The notes beneath the pieces were generated by a model. It ran no database searches and had not been told where the DNA came from. It worked only from the letters and a program-made list of their open reading frames with translations. From Bacteroides neonati (GTDB taxonomy: Bacteria; Bacteroidota; Bacteroidia; Bacteroidales; Bacteroidaceae), in NCBI RefSeq assembly GCF_000499785.1, contig NZ_HG726027.1, forward strand, positions 62,001 through 126,000: a stretch of 64,000 bases of DNA. Reading direction: 5' to 3'. The position numbers and the translations under genes are program-made. Each line of letters begins with the position of its first letter. The first letter of the stretch is position 1. Below, one piece after another: positions 19,168-28,020 of this stretch.

Positions 19168-21375
19168 ATGCAGAGAGCCAAAAAGAATTATATCATATAC
19201 GCTATGATGTTGCTCCTTTTCGGAGCGTTGATTTATCTTGCCATTGAGTCCGGTAGCCGTTTCGCTCATTATTCACCTAACGAGATTGCCGTACAGAGTA
19301 CTCCTTTTGAGATGTTTAGTCAATTTATCAGTAACAATCTGCATCATCCCCTTAGTACGTTGTTGATTCAGGTGATAGCGGTATTGATTACAGTTCGCTT
19401 GTTCGGCTTCTTATTTAAATATATCGGACAGCCCGGTGTTATTGGAGAGATTGTGGCAGGTATTGTACTGGGGCCTTCGTTGTTGGGCTATTTCTTTCCG
19501 GATGCATTTTTATTTCTGTTTCCTCCCGAATCATTGACCAATTTAGAGTTAGTGAGTCAGGTAGGATTGGTTCTGTTTATGTTTGTGATCGGTATGGAAC
19601 TCGATTTCAGTGTATTGAAAAATAAAATCAATGAAACACTCGTTATCAGTCATGCCGGTATTCTTGTTCCGTTCTTTTTGGGTGTTGTATCCTCCTTTTG
19701 GATCTACGAGGAATATGCCTCTTCGTACACCTCTTTTATTCCCTTTGCTCTGTTTATCGGTATCTCGATGAGTATTACCGCTTTTCCTGTTCTTGCTCGT
19801 ATCATTCAGGAGCGAAACCTCACCAAGACTCCCGTCGGTATACTTTCTATTGCTTCGGCTGCCAATGATGATGTAACGGCATGGTGTTTATTGGCGGTCG
19901 TTATTGCGATTGCTCAGGCAGGTACATTTGCAAGCGCACTTTACTCCATCGGGCTAACGGTGATTTACATTGTGGTGATGTTTGCCGTGGTGCGTCCGTT
20001 TTTAAAGAAGGTAGGTGCGGTGTATGCAAATAAAGAAGTGATCAACAAGTCGTTTGTAGCCTTTATTTTATTGATTCTAATAATCTCTGCTACGTTGACA
20101 GAGGTAATTGGTATTCATGCCTTGTTCGGTGCGTTCATGGCTGGTGTTATCATGCCCCCCAATATGGGTTTCCGTAAGGTAATGATGGAAAAGGTCGAAG
20201 ACATAGCACTCGTTTTCTTTCTTCCGTTGTTTTTCGCTTTTACCGGATTGAGAACAGAGATCGGATTGATCAACAGTCCTGCTTTGTGGGGTGTTTGTTT
20301 GCTGCTTATTACAGTAGCCATTGCCGGTAAATTGGGAGGATGCGCTATTGCTGCTCGTTTGGTAGGCGAATCGTGGAAAGATAGTTTGACGATAGGTACG
20401 ATGATGAATACCCGTGGACTAATGGAGTTGGTTGCCTTGAATATAGGATATGAAATGGGGGTACTGCCACCTTCAATTTTTGTCATATTGGTTATTATGG
20501 CGTTGGTTACTACGTTTATGACCACACCGTTACTTGATTTAGTTGAGCGCTTCTTTGCCCGTCGGGAAGAGAAGCTCCTTCAAAAGCATAAATTACTATT
20601 CTGCTTTGGTCGTCCCGAATCGGGACGAAATCTACTTTCAATCTATTCATTATTGTACGGTAAACGATTGAAAAAGGAGCAAGTGATTGGGGCGCATTAT
20701 ACGGTAGGAACTGATGTCAATCCGATGAATGCCGAACAGTATGCACGCGATAGTTTTTCCCTGCTTAACCAACGAGCTTCCGAATTGGGGGTAAGTGTTG
20801 AAAATCGTTATCGGGTCACTGATAAACTGGTACAGGAGATGATTCAGCTGATTCGTAAAGAACAGCCGGATATGCTGTTGCTAGGAGCAGGCAACAGATA
20901 CAAGCCCGAAACGATGAGTATGGGAACGCTCTCGTGGCTTTCTCTGTTTCGAGATAAAGTAGACGAGGTGATGACACAAGTACCTTGTACGGTAGCTGTG
21001 CTCATTGACCGCAATTATCGCGAGGATCTTTCCATCGGTTTTGTGTTGGGCGGTATAATGGATCAATTTCTGTTCCCTTATATAGAGCAGATTGTTTCAA
21101 GTGGAAGAAAAGTGAATTTATTTCTTTTTGATGCTGCCGATGAAGAGTTTGCTTTGCAAGCTGAGCAACTGTTGTCCCGACACGTCGGTTGGCTAATAGT
21201 ACAACCTTTTACCGCAGTTCAGCAGTTGATTCCTCAAGATGCTGAAAGTGAATTACTGGTAATAAGTCATACGGTTTACACGCAGCTGTATGAAGACGAG
21301 TCTTTATGGGAGCAATTACCGTCGATGTTGGTTATTCGGGAGAATAAAAACGGAATGGAGAAGGGTACATTGTAA
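19168..21375 (+). CDS. CPA2-family cation:proton antiporter with C-terminal cytosolic domain
   Basis: 735 residues from the ATG at 19168; the in-frame extension to 19081 would start upstream of the promoter. One N-terminal helix precedes a CPA2 membrane domain of about 12 segments. Family landmarks are GQPGVIGEIVAGIVLGPSLLG, the discontinuous-helix Asp pair in ASAANDDVTAWC, and GIHALFGAFMAGVIMP. After the membrane part (about residue 470) comes a soluble region of about 260 residues that resembles universal stress protein domains, probably regulatory. It should exchange Na+ or K+ for protons at the inner membrane. It is monocistronic, ending at the palindrome 21388-21403. Confidence 0.88.
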   Translation: MQRAKKNYIIYAMMLLLFGALIYLAIESGSRFAHYSPNEIAVQSTPFEMFSQFISNNLHHPLSTLLIQVIAVLITVRLFGFLFKYIGQPGVIGEIVAGIVLGPSLLGYFFPDAFLFLFPPESLTNLELVSQVGLVLFMFVIGMELDFSVLKNKINETLVISHAGILVPFFLGVVSSFWIYEEYASSYTSFIPFALFIGISMSITAFPVLARIIQERNLTKTPVGILSIASAANDDVTAWCLLAVVIAIAQAGTFASALYSIGLTVIYIVVMFAVVRPFLKKVGAVYANKEVINKSFVAFILLILIISATLTEVIGIHALFGAFMAGVIMPPNMGFRKVMMEKVEDIALVFFLPLFFAFTGLRTEIGLINSPALWGVCLLLITVAIAGKLGGCAIAARLVGESWKDSLTIGTMMNTRGLMELVALNIGYEMGVLPPSIFVILVIMALVTTFMTTPLLDLVERFFARREEKLLQKHKLLFCFGRPESGRNLLSIYSLLYGKRLKKEQVIGAHYTVGTDVNPMNAEQYARDSFSLLNQRASELGVSVENRYRVTDKLVQEMIQLIRKEQPDMLLLGAGNRYKPETMSMGTLSWLSLFRDKVDEVMTQVPCTVAVLIDRNYREDLSIGFVLGGIMDQFLFPYIEQIVSSGRKVNLFLFDAADEEFALQAEQLLSRHVGWLIVQPFTAVQQLIPQDAESELLVISHTVYTQLYEDESLWEQLPSMLVIRENKNGMEKGTL

Positions 21376-21387
21376 TAATGAGAGATA

Positions 21388-21403
21388 AGCCTCTGCAGAG
21401 GCT
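21388..21403 (+). terminator. Terminator after the antiporter gene
   Basis: AGCCTCTGCAGAGGCT is a perfect 16-base palindrome 13 bases after the antiporter stop, followed by an A/T-rich stretch (ATTTTAT). Confidence 0.7.
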
Positions 21404-21413
21404 ATTTTATAAT

Positions 21414-21451
21414 AAAACAGGCAGGAAACCTTTCGGAGTCCTGCCTGTTTT
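21414..21451 (-). terminator. Terminator after the pyruvate:ferredoxin oxidoreductase gene
   Basis: AAAACAGGCAGGA (21414-21426) pairs exactly with 21439-21451 around a 12-base loop, flanked by A- and T-runs. It can act on both strands; it lies 20 bases after the minus-strand stop at 21471. Confidence 0.85.
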
Positions 21452-21470
21452 TTAATTATGAGGAATGTGA

Positions 21471-24400
21471 TTATTCAGCTGTACCCCAAGCCTGAGCGGC
21501 CAGACGTTTGTAGTTGTTTAATCTCCATTTAGCATTTGCTTCAGCAGCTTGGAACAACTCTTCAGCTTCTGCCGGATATTGTTTCAACATAGAAGCGTAA
21601 CGAACCTCACCTTTCAGGAAGGCATTGAATTTCTCCCATTCCGGCTCTTTAGAGTCGAGTGTGAATGGATTCTTTCCTTCTGCTTCCAAAGCTGGGTTGT
21701 AACGCCACAAGTGCCAGTAACCACAAGCAACTGCTTTTTCCATCTCTTCTTGGCTCTTACCCATACCCGATTTCAGGCCGTGGTTGATACAAGGAGAGTA
21801 AGCAATGATCAATGATGGTCCCGGATAAGCTTCTGCCTCGCGGATAGCCTTAAGGGTCTGAGCCTGATCGGCACCCATGGCAATTTGAGCTACATATACA
21901 TAACCGTAAGTCGTTGCCATCAAACCAAGATCTTTCTTGCGAATTCTCTTACCCGATGCAGCAAACTTAGCGATAGCACCTACCGGAGTTGCTTTCGATG
22001 ACTGTCCACCGGTGTTTGAATAAACCTCAGTGTCGAGTACCAGAATGTTAACGTCCTTGCCCGAAGCAATTACGTGGTCAAGACCACCGTAACCGATATC
22101 GTAAGAAGCACCGTCACCACCGATAATCCATTGGCTACGTTTCACCAGGAAGTGTTTCAGTGAAGCGATTTGCTTGCAGTGATCGCACTTGTCTTGCGCA
22201 GCTTCTACAATTGGGATGATCTTAGCAGCCAATTCTTTGGTCTTGTCTGCGTTCATCATGTTATTGATCCATTCGGCAAACAGTTCTTTTACGTCGGCAG
22301 GAGTGCAGTCAGAAGCAATTGCTTCGTTCATGATCTTCACCAAACGCTCACGCATTTTCTCGTTAGCAAGTTCCATACCCAAACCGAACTCACAGAAGTC
22401 CTCGAACAGTGAGTTAGCCCAAGCCGGACCGTTTCCTTCTTCGTTGGTTGTATAAGGAGTAGCAGGTACCGAACCTGAATAGATAGAAGAACAACCGGTT
22501 GCGTTAGCCACCATCTCACGATCTCCGAAGAGTTGTGTAATCAGTTTCACATAAGGAGTCTCACCGCAACCCGAGCAAGCACCCGAGAACTCGAACAATG
22601 GAGTAGCGAATTGAGAATTCTTCACGTTAGCCTTGATGTCAACCAAGTGTTGTTTGCTCTTCACGTTGTCTACGCAGTAAGTCCAGTTGGCAGCTTCGCC
22701 CAATTGGCTTTCAAGAGGCTTCATGGTCAATGCCTTGCCACCCTTCTTCGGATTGCCCGGACAGATGTCGGCACAGTTGCTACAACCCAAACAGTCAAGT
22801 ACAGATACCTGAATGCGGAAAGTAGTACCGTCGAATGCCTTACCTACGGTTTTCAGCATGTCGAAGTTAGCACCCTTCTGCTCTTCGGCATCGAGTACGA
22901 ACGGACGGATAGAAGCGTGAGGACAAACATACGCACATTTGTTACATTGAATACAGTTCTCAGGGTTCCATTCGGGAACGAAGGCAGCCACACCACGTTT
23001 TTCGTATTTGGCTGTTCCTTGATACCAAGTACCGTCTTCGATGCCTTTAAATGCAGATACAGGCAATAAATCGCCGTCTTGTGCATTGATCGGACGAACT
23101 ACCTCGTTGATGAAAGCAGGATCGTTGTTCTCAACAGCTTTCTCGTCAGGAAGGTTAGCCCAAGCCGGATCAACAGGAAGTTGTTTGTATTCGCCACCAC
23201 GGTCTACGGCTGCGTAGTTCTTGTTTACGATATCTTCACCCTTCTTGCCATAAGACTTCTGGATGAATTTCTTCATCTGCTCTACTGCCAGATCAACAGG
23301 GATAACGCCTGTGATGCGGAAGAATGCCGATTGAAGGATGGTGTTGGTACGGTTACCTAAACCAATCTCCATAGCAATCTGTGTAGCGTTGATGTAGTAT
23401 ACGGTTACGTTCTTTTGTGCAAGATATTTCTTCACCTTGTTAGGCAGATTCTTAGCCAAGTCTTCGCCTTCCCAGATGGTGTTCAACAGGAATGTACCGT
23501 TTTGACGCAGACCACGAGTTACATCGTACATGTGAAGGTACGCCTGAACGTGGCAAGCAACGAAGTTAGGTGTATTTACCAAATAAGTTGAGCGGATAGC
23601 TGTGTCGCCAAAACGCAAGTGCGAGCAAGTGAAACCTCCCGACTTCTTAGAGTCATAAGAGAAGTATGCCTGACAATATTTATCGGTGTTATCACCAATG
23701 ATCTTTACTGAGTTCTTGTTTGCACCTACTGTACCGTCAGCTCCCAATCCGTAGAACTTAGCTTCGAACATGCCTGCGCCGCCCAATGCAATTTCTTCTT
23801 TTTGAGGAAGTGAAGTAAAGGTTACATCGTCTACGATACCTACTGTAAAGTGATTTTTCGGCATTGGCAACGCAAGGTTTTCGAATACAGAAAGAATCTG
23901 AGCAGGAGTGGTATCTTTCGAACCCAAACCATAACGACCGCCTACGATAACCGGAGCATTGGCTTCGCCGTAGAAACAGTCTTTTACGTCAAGATACAAT
24001 GGTTCGCCGGTAGCACCCGGTTCTTTGGTACGGTCAAGTACGGCAATTGTTTTGCAAGTCTTAGGCACAGCAGCCAAGAAGTGTTTTGCAGAGAATGGAC
24101 GATACAAGTGTACAGCAACCATACCTACCTTTTCGCCTTCGGCCACTAAGTGATCGATAGCTTCGCGGGCAGCTTCTGTAACTGAACCCATGGCGATGAT
24201 AACACGTTCTGCGTCATCGGCACCATAGTAATCGAACAAGCCGTATTTACGACCGGTCAATTTAGAGATTTCGTTCATATATTCTTCTACGATAGCAGGA
24301 ACCTGATCGTAGTAGTTGTTGCACGATTCGCGGTGTTGGAAGAAGTGGTCTGGGTTTTCAGCCATACCACGAGCTACCGGTGCACCGGGGTTCAATGCGC

Positions 24401-25022
24401 GGGCACGGAACTCGGCCAATGCTTCCTGATCGATCAATGGAGCCAAGTCGTCGTTCTCTAATGTCTCAATCTTCTGGATCTCATGTGAAGTACGGAAACC
24501 GTCGAAGAAGTTCATGAACGGTACACGAGACTTCAAGGTAGCCAAGTGAGCTACACCCGAAAGGTCCATCACCTCTTGTACGGAACCTTCTGCCAACATA
24601 GCAAAACCAGTCTGACGGGCAGACATTACGTCTTGGTGGTCGCCGAAGATACAAAGAGCGTGACTAGCAAGTGTACGAGCCGATACGTGGAATACGCAAG
24701 GCAAGAATTCACCGGCAATCTTGTACATATTAGGAATCATCAGGAGCAGACCCTGAGAAGCTGTATAGGTGGTTGTCAAAGCACCTGCCTGAAGAGAACC
24801 GTGAAGAGCACCTGCGGCGCCACCTTCCGATTGCATTTCTTGTACCAATACCGTTTCGCCGAAGATGTTCTTACGTCCTGCGGCAGCCCATTCGTCTACG
24901 TACTCGGCCATAGTCGAAGAAGGGGTGATGGGGTAGATAGCTGCTACTTCAGAGAACATATACGAGATATGTGCTGCAGCTTGGTTACCATCACAAGTGA
25001 TGAATTTCTTCTGTTTAGTCAT
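21471..25022 (-). CDS. nifJ: Pyruvate:ferredoxin (flavodoxin) oxidoreductase
   Basis: 1183 residues, the normal size of the single-chain homodimeric enzyme. It converts pyruvate and CoA to acetyl-CoA, CO2 and reduced ferredoxin, the central anaerobic step of Bacteroides catabolism. The N-terminal TPP-pyrimidine domain starts at the N-terminus (AAHISYMFSEVAAIYPITPS). Two ferredoxin-type clusters are visible: CIQCNKCAYVCP from C690 and CLGCSNCADICP from C744. The proximal cluster begins at C816 in CSGCGETPY. TPP binding lies around IGGDGASYDIGYGGLDH and NTGGQSSKATP. It lies 31 bases downstream of the AAA ATPase gene on the same strand, with no recognised promoter between them. Confidence 0.97.
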   Translation of the reverse strand: MTKQKKFITCDGNQAAAHISYMFSEVAAIYPITPSSTMAEYVDEWAAAGRKNIFGETVLVQEMQSEGGAAGALHGSLQAGALTTTYTASQGLLLMIPNMYKIAGEFLPCVFHVSARTLASHALCIFGDHQDVMSARQTGFAMLAEGSVQEVMDLSGVAHLATLKSRVPFMNFFDGFRTSHEIQKIETLENDDLAPLIDQEALAEFRARALNPGAPVARGMAENPDHFFQHRESCNNYYDQVPAIVEEYMNEISKLTGRKYGLFDYYGADDAERVIIAMGSVTEAAREAIDHLVAEGEKVGMVAVHLYRPFSAKHFLAAVPKTCKTIAVLDRTKEPGATGEPLYLDVKDCFYGEANAPVIVGGRYGLGSKDTTPAQILSVFENLALPMPKNHFTVGIVDDVTFTSLPQKEEIALGGAGMFEAKFYGLGADGTVGANKNSVKIIGDNTDKYCQAYFSYDSKKSGGFTCSHLRFGDTAIRSTYLVNTPNFVACHVQAYLHMYDVTRGLRQNGTFLLNTIWEGEDLAKNLPNKVKKYLAQKNVTVYYINATQIAMEIGLGNRTNTILQSAFFRITGVIPVDLAVEQMKKFIQKSYGKKGEDIVNKNYAAVDRGGEYKQLPVDPAWANLPDEKAVENNDPAFINEVVRPINAQDGDLLPVSAFKGIEDGTWYQGTAKYEKRGVAAFVPEWNPENCIQCNKCAYVCPHASIRPFVLDAEEQKGANFDMLKTVGKAFDGTTFRIQVSVLDCLGCSNCADICPGNPKKGGKALTMKPLESQLGEAANWTYCVDNVKSKQHLVDIKANVKNSQFATPLFEFSGACSGCGETPYVKLITQLFGDREMVANATGCSSIYSGSVPATPYTTNEEGNGPAWANSLFEDFCEFGLGMELANEKMRERLVKIMNEAIASDCTPADVKELFAEWINNMMNADKTKELAAKIIPIVEAAQDKCDHCKQIASLKHFLVKRSQWIIGGDGASYDIGYGGLDHVIASGKDVNILVLDTEVYSNTGGQSSKATPVGAIAKFAASGKRIRKKDLGLMATTYGYVYVAQIAMGADQAQTLKAIREAEAYPGPSLIIAYSPCINHGLKSGMGKSQEEMEKAVACGYWHLWRYNPALEAEGKNPFTLDSKEPEWEKFNAFLKGEVRYASMLKQYPAEAEELFQAAEANAKWRLNNYKRLAAQAWGTAE

Positions 25023-25053
25023 AACTAAAATAAATATTTAAGTAAATAAAATC

Positions 25054-26232
25054 TCAATATAGAAAGCCGAACATCCAGAGTGGAATCTGGTTGTTTCGCC
25101 CTATTTCTGCTTTGTGCAAAGCGTAGGTTACGCCTGCATTGTTTTTAATTTTTGTACCTTCCGCACATATTTTGAAAGGCATTACCCCATCTACCATAAA
25201 CGAGACGTTTTTATCGCCTTTATGTACTTTGTGGTCTTTCCACAAAGTATTGACGAAGAAAGTCTCGAGCACGTCTTGCTCTTCTACCTTTACAGGATAA
25301 ATGGAATACATCAAATTGGAGTTGTGCATCATGATTTTCGAGGGCTTCTTCGGAAACTCCTCTCCTTTGGGGTAAACCAAATTAATCAATCGTGCATCGG
25401 CCAGGTATTTGATATAATTCATTACGGTAGCACGCGAGGTTTGTATATCAGTTGCCAGCTGGCTCACATTGGGAGCTGTAGGCCCGTCAAGCGCGAGCAA
25501 ATATAGCAGTTTTTTTATCTTGGTAAGGTATTTCAGTTCTATTTGTTTGATCAACAAGATATCGACCTCTACCATCATGTTCATGGTTTTGAGTAAATTC
25601 TCGGAGAAATTACGCTTTTCGAGAAAGAACGGATAAAATCCGTGGTGCAGATAATCTTGAAAATGATCGAGTGGACGTACTTTGGATAGGATCCCTTTGG
25701 CTATCTGTTCGTGGTTGCTCAGGATCTCTTCGAGCGAATAGGCTCGAAACTTCATACCGGTATGCAAATTTAAGAACTCGCGGAAAGAAAATCCACGTAG
25801 ATTATAGCTCTTAACGATATCGCGCAACTCCAGATTTTCTTCCTTGAGTCGCATTACTGACGATCCGGTAAAGACGATTTTTAGATTGGGAAAGCGATCG
25901 TAGCATGAACGAAGTTCACGGCTCCAATCGGTATGTTTGAAAACTTGATCGATGAGTAGAACCTTGCCGCCTCTCTTCTGAAACTCGTAGGCAAAATCAA
26001 CCAGACTGTGTCCCGAGAAGTAGAAGTTATTCATATTAATGAAAAGGCAAGAGCGATCAGTGCCGAATTTCTCTTTGGCATATTGAAGCAGGAAAGTAGT
26101 TTTTCCAACGCCACGTGTACCTTTTATACCAATCAAGCGGTCGCTCCAGTCAATTTCGTCCATCAAGTCTCGACGGACAGGCGCATTGGTGTGCTCCAGC
26201 AGATAAGCGTGTGTGCGGTAGAATGATTCCAT
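25054..26232 (-). CDS. AAA ATPase of the AAA_14/DUF4143-like type
   Basis: 392 residues. The Walker A motif GTRGVGKTT lies at residues 38-46 and a Walker B-like VLLIDQV near residue 95, followed by TGSSVMRLKEE, typical of the Bacteroidetes AAA_14 NTPases. The C-terminal half contains a winged-helix-like stretch (NVSQLATDIQTSRATVMNYIKYL) as in the DUF4143 group. Such proteins are common and mostly uncharacterised; some are predicted to be STAND-like regulators. It has the best promoter seen in the window upstream, and nifJ follows after 31 bases, but a functional link is not established. Confidence 0.75.
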   Translation of the reverse strand: MESFYRTHAYLLEHTNAPVRRDLMDEIDWSDRLIGIKGTRGVGKTTFLLQYAKEKFGTDRSCLFINMNNFYFSGHSLVDFAYEFQKRGGKVLLIDQVFKHTDWSRELRSCYDRFPNLKIVFTGSSVMRLKEENLELRDIVKSYNLRGFSFREFLNLHTGMKFRAYSLEEILSNHEQIAKGILSKVRPLDHFQDYLHHGFYPFFLEKRNFSENLLKTMNMMVEVDILLIKQIELKYLTKIKKLLYLLALDGPTAPNVSQLATDIQTSRATVMNYIKYLADARLINLVYPKGEEFPKKPSKIMMHNSNLMYSIYPVKVEEQDVLETFFVNTLWKDHKVHKGDKNVSFMVDGVMPFKICAEGTKIKNNAGVTYALHKAEIGRNNQIPLWMFGFLY

Positions 26233-26258
26233 TTCTTTATCTCTTGGTTTTCGAATCG

Positions 26259-26289
26259 CAAAGATACGTATTTATTTGTAATTTGCAAA
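26259..26289 (-). promoter_or_regulatory. Promoter of the AAA ATPase gene
   Basis: On the minus strand TTTG (26289-26286), 19 bases, TATCTTTG (26266-26259): a full match to the Bacteroidetes consensus, 27 bases before the start codon at 26232. It may also drive nifJ by read-through. Confidence 0.75.
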
Positions 26290-27143
26290 GTAGAGATTGC
26301 AAAATTGTATTATTCGTCACTTGATTTAAGTCCGTAGCAGACGGGGGGATATTGCTCTTGCCGGTATATTAAAATGCTATTTTTCAATGCCCGGACTTTG
26401 GCTGTCGGTGCATGGGTCGGTGTGGGTAGAGGCGGATTTACCTGTTTTATCTAACAAAAATACTTTTGTACCTTTGATGAAAACTGTCTGCAAATATATT
26501 GTAAATTGTCCGGAAGGCTCAGATATGGGGATTGTTTTTACGTATATTAACGGAGTGGGCGTTCTTTTTTTATTTATTAAACGATGAAGCCCTGCGTTTA
26601 GAACCTATAAATAAGGGGTGGGTGTAATTTTGCTGATCATATATATAAGGTGTAGCAAAGCATTTCTTTAAAAGAATTGAAGGGCGGGTGGTGAGAGGCA
26701 TGAAGTTGATCAATACATAACTATCCTTGCAGGGAAGAGTTGTGGACTTAGCTAAAAGGAAGGGTCGGATGTCGGGATTGTAGTTAGGAGAGAATAGAAA
26801 AATAAAGTGATTAAGTGGTTGCATATTAATAGATTAAAAATATTTTTTTCGATGCTTTACCATCCTGCTTTTCTTGGTTTAAAGAACTAGTATATTAACG
26901 TTGTGTTAACTACGTAATGTTTTGATTCAAGAATACGTATTCATTCATGCTTAAAGTACGTACTCTTATTATATAGCTTGTTTCGACAAATGAAAAGTAG
27001 TTAACAGTGTTAAAATAAAGCGCGTATGGTGAGGCGCATGTAAATTGTCTGCATCGTTAAAGAGTGATGCAGTAGAGATGTTTACCGATGCTTTAAATTG
27101 TTTTGAATATTTCTTTTGTTATGGTATATTAACTATATTCTTA
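26290..27143. other. Long intergenic region without a confident gene
   Basis: About 850 bases between the divergent AAA ATPase and IclR promoters. It holds an isolated TACTTTTG (26461-26468) followed by a possible 36-codon frame from 26477 that ends near a T-run, and an 84-codon minus-strand frame (26570-26824) with no recognised family. Two perfect palindromes occur: GAATACGTATTC at 26931-26942 and AGTACGTACT at 26955-26964. The latter belongs to the 13-mer AGTACGTACTCTT, also found at 12178-12190. No tRNA or known riboswitch was seen. Confidence 0.6.
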
Positions 27144-27173
27144 TTTGTTTTCTTTCCAAAACAATTACTTTTG
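27144..27173 (+). promoter_or_regulatory. Promoter of the IclR/DhaKL gene cluster
   Basis: TTTG (27144-27147), 18 bases, TACTTTTG (27166-27173): a near-perfect Bacteroidetes promoter 27 bases before the IclR start. It is the only clear promoter found before the eleven-gene run. Confidence 0.72.
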
Positions 27174-27206
27174 TTCCATATATGAAAACATATTCCAAAT
27201 ATGGAA
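27174..27206 (+). promoter_or_regulatory. Candidate IclR operator overlapping the start codon
   Basis: TTCCATAT (27174-27181) and ATATGGAA (27199-27206) form an exact 8-bp inverted repeat with a 17-base spacer, starting right after the -7 element and overlapping the ATG at 27201. Inside it, TTCCAAATATGGAA (27193-27206) is a second quasi-palindrome. The TTCCA/TGGAA half-sites resemble those bound by E. coli IclR. This placement would allow autorepression of the cluster. Confidence 0.5.
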
Positions 27207-27998
27207 AAGAAAGAATTGAATCCGATCATTGAAGAACAATATAAAGTACCCAATTTAGAAAAAGGATTGGCTGTGCTTGAATTGCTTTCCTATTCGCACA
27301 GTGGGATGACGCTTCAGGAGATTAAAATCGAATTGGAGATATCTCAGACTACTGCTTACCGCATACTCAACACCATGGTTCGTTTGGGCTATTTGCTTTA
27401 TAGCGATAAGGTGAAGAAATACCGGGTGAGTAAGAAATTACTTGCTATGGGGTTGCGGGCAATAGAAGAGCATGATATTTTTGAATCGGTTCTGCCGCAT
27501 ATACGCGATCTTCGCAACCAAGTCAAAGAGACGGTATGTTACGGAGTGATAGGCAGTGAGAAAATTCTTTTCATTGAGCAAGCCATCGGAACGCATCCTT
27601 TCTGTTTTGTTCTTACCCCCGGAAAGGTGATCGATCTGCACTGTTCGGCACCGGGCAAAGCTGTATTGGCTTTTATGGATCCCTCGATAAGAGAAACTTA
27701 CCTGAAGACAATCACTTACGAAAAGTTCAACGAAAACACAATTACCAACGAAGCTGATTTGTTGAAAGAGCTCGTTCAAGTGGCTCAATGTGGTTACGCG
27801 CTTGACAGGGAGGAAGAGATGATCGGGGTGGTGTGTTTAGGGGCACCCATTATTAATTGCCACGGTATTCCTGTCGGGGCTATCTGGCTTTCGGGTCCAC
27901 GAAGCAGGTTGAGTGATGCCGTTATTGATAAATATGCGGCGATGTTATTGGATACAACGCAAACTATATCATATGAACTGGGCTATGAACCAAGTTAA
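27201..27998 (+). CDS. IclR-family transcriptional regulator
   Basis: 265 residues. An N-terminal winged helix-turn-helix (about 15-80, MTLQEIKIELEISQTTAYRI with LGYL and the wing) is followed by the IclR effector-binding domain (about 95-260), including the late motif GVVCLGAPI that is typical of the family. IclR proteins sense small catabolic intermediates and control adjacent pathways. The gene is the first of the codirectional run, 22 bases before the cytochrome/propeller gene, and its own start codon lies inside a candidate operator. The start at 27201 is favoured by promoter spacing. Confidence 0.9.
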   Translation: MEKKELNPIIEEQYKVPNLEKGLAVLELLSYSHSGMTLQEIKIELEISQTTAYRILNTMVRLGYLLYSDKVKKYRVSKKLLAMGLRAIEEHDIFESVLPHIRDLRNQVKETVCYGVIGSEKILFIEQAIGTHPFCFVLTPGKVIDLHCSAPGKAVLAFMDPSIRETYLKTITYEKFNENTITNEADLLKELVQVAQCGYALDREEEMIGVVCLGAPIINCHGIPVGAIWLSGPRSRLSDAVIDKYAAMLLDTTQTISYELGYEPS

Positions 27999-28020
27999 CT
28001 AATTGATCATACAAAGGACC

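Noticed and set aside
22533..23069. 178-codon plus-strand frame
   Set aside because: Antisense to the iron-sulfur region of nifJ; Cys content is a by-product of the opposite strand.
26290..27143. tRNA or known riboswitch in the longest gap
   Set aside because: No cloverleaf with a GTTC-type T-arm and no recognised riboswitch core was seen on either strand.
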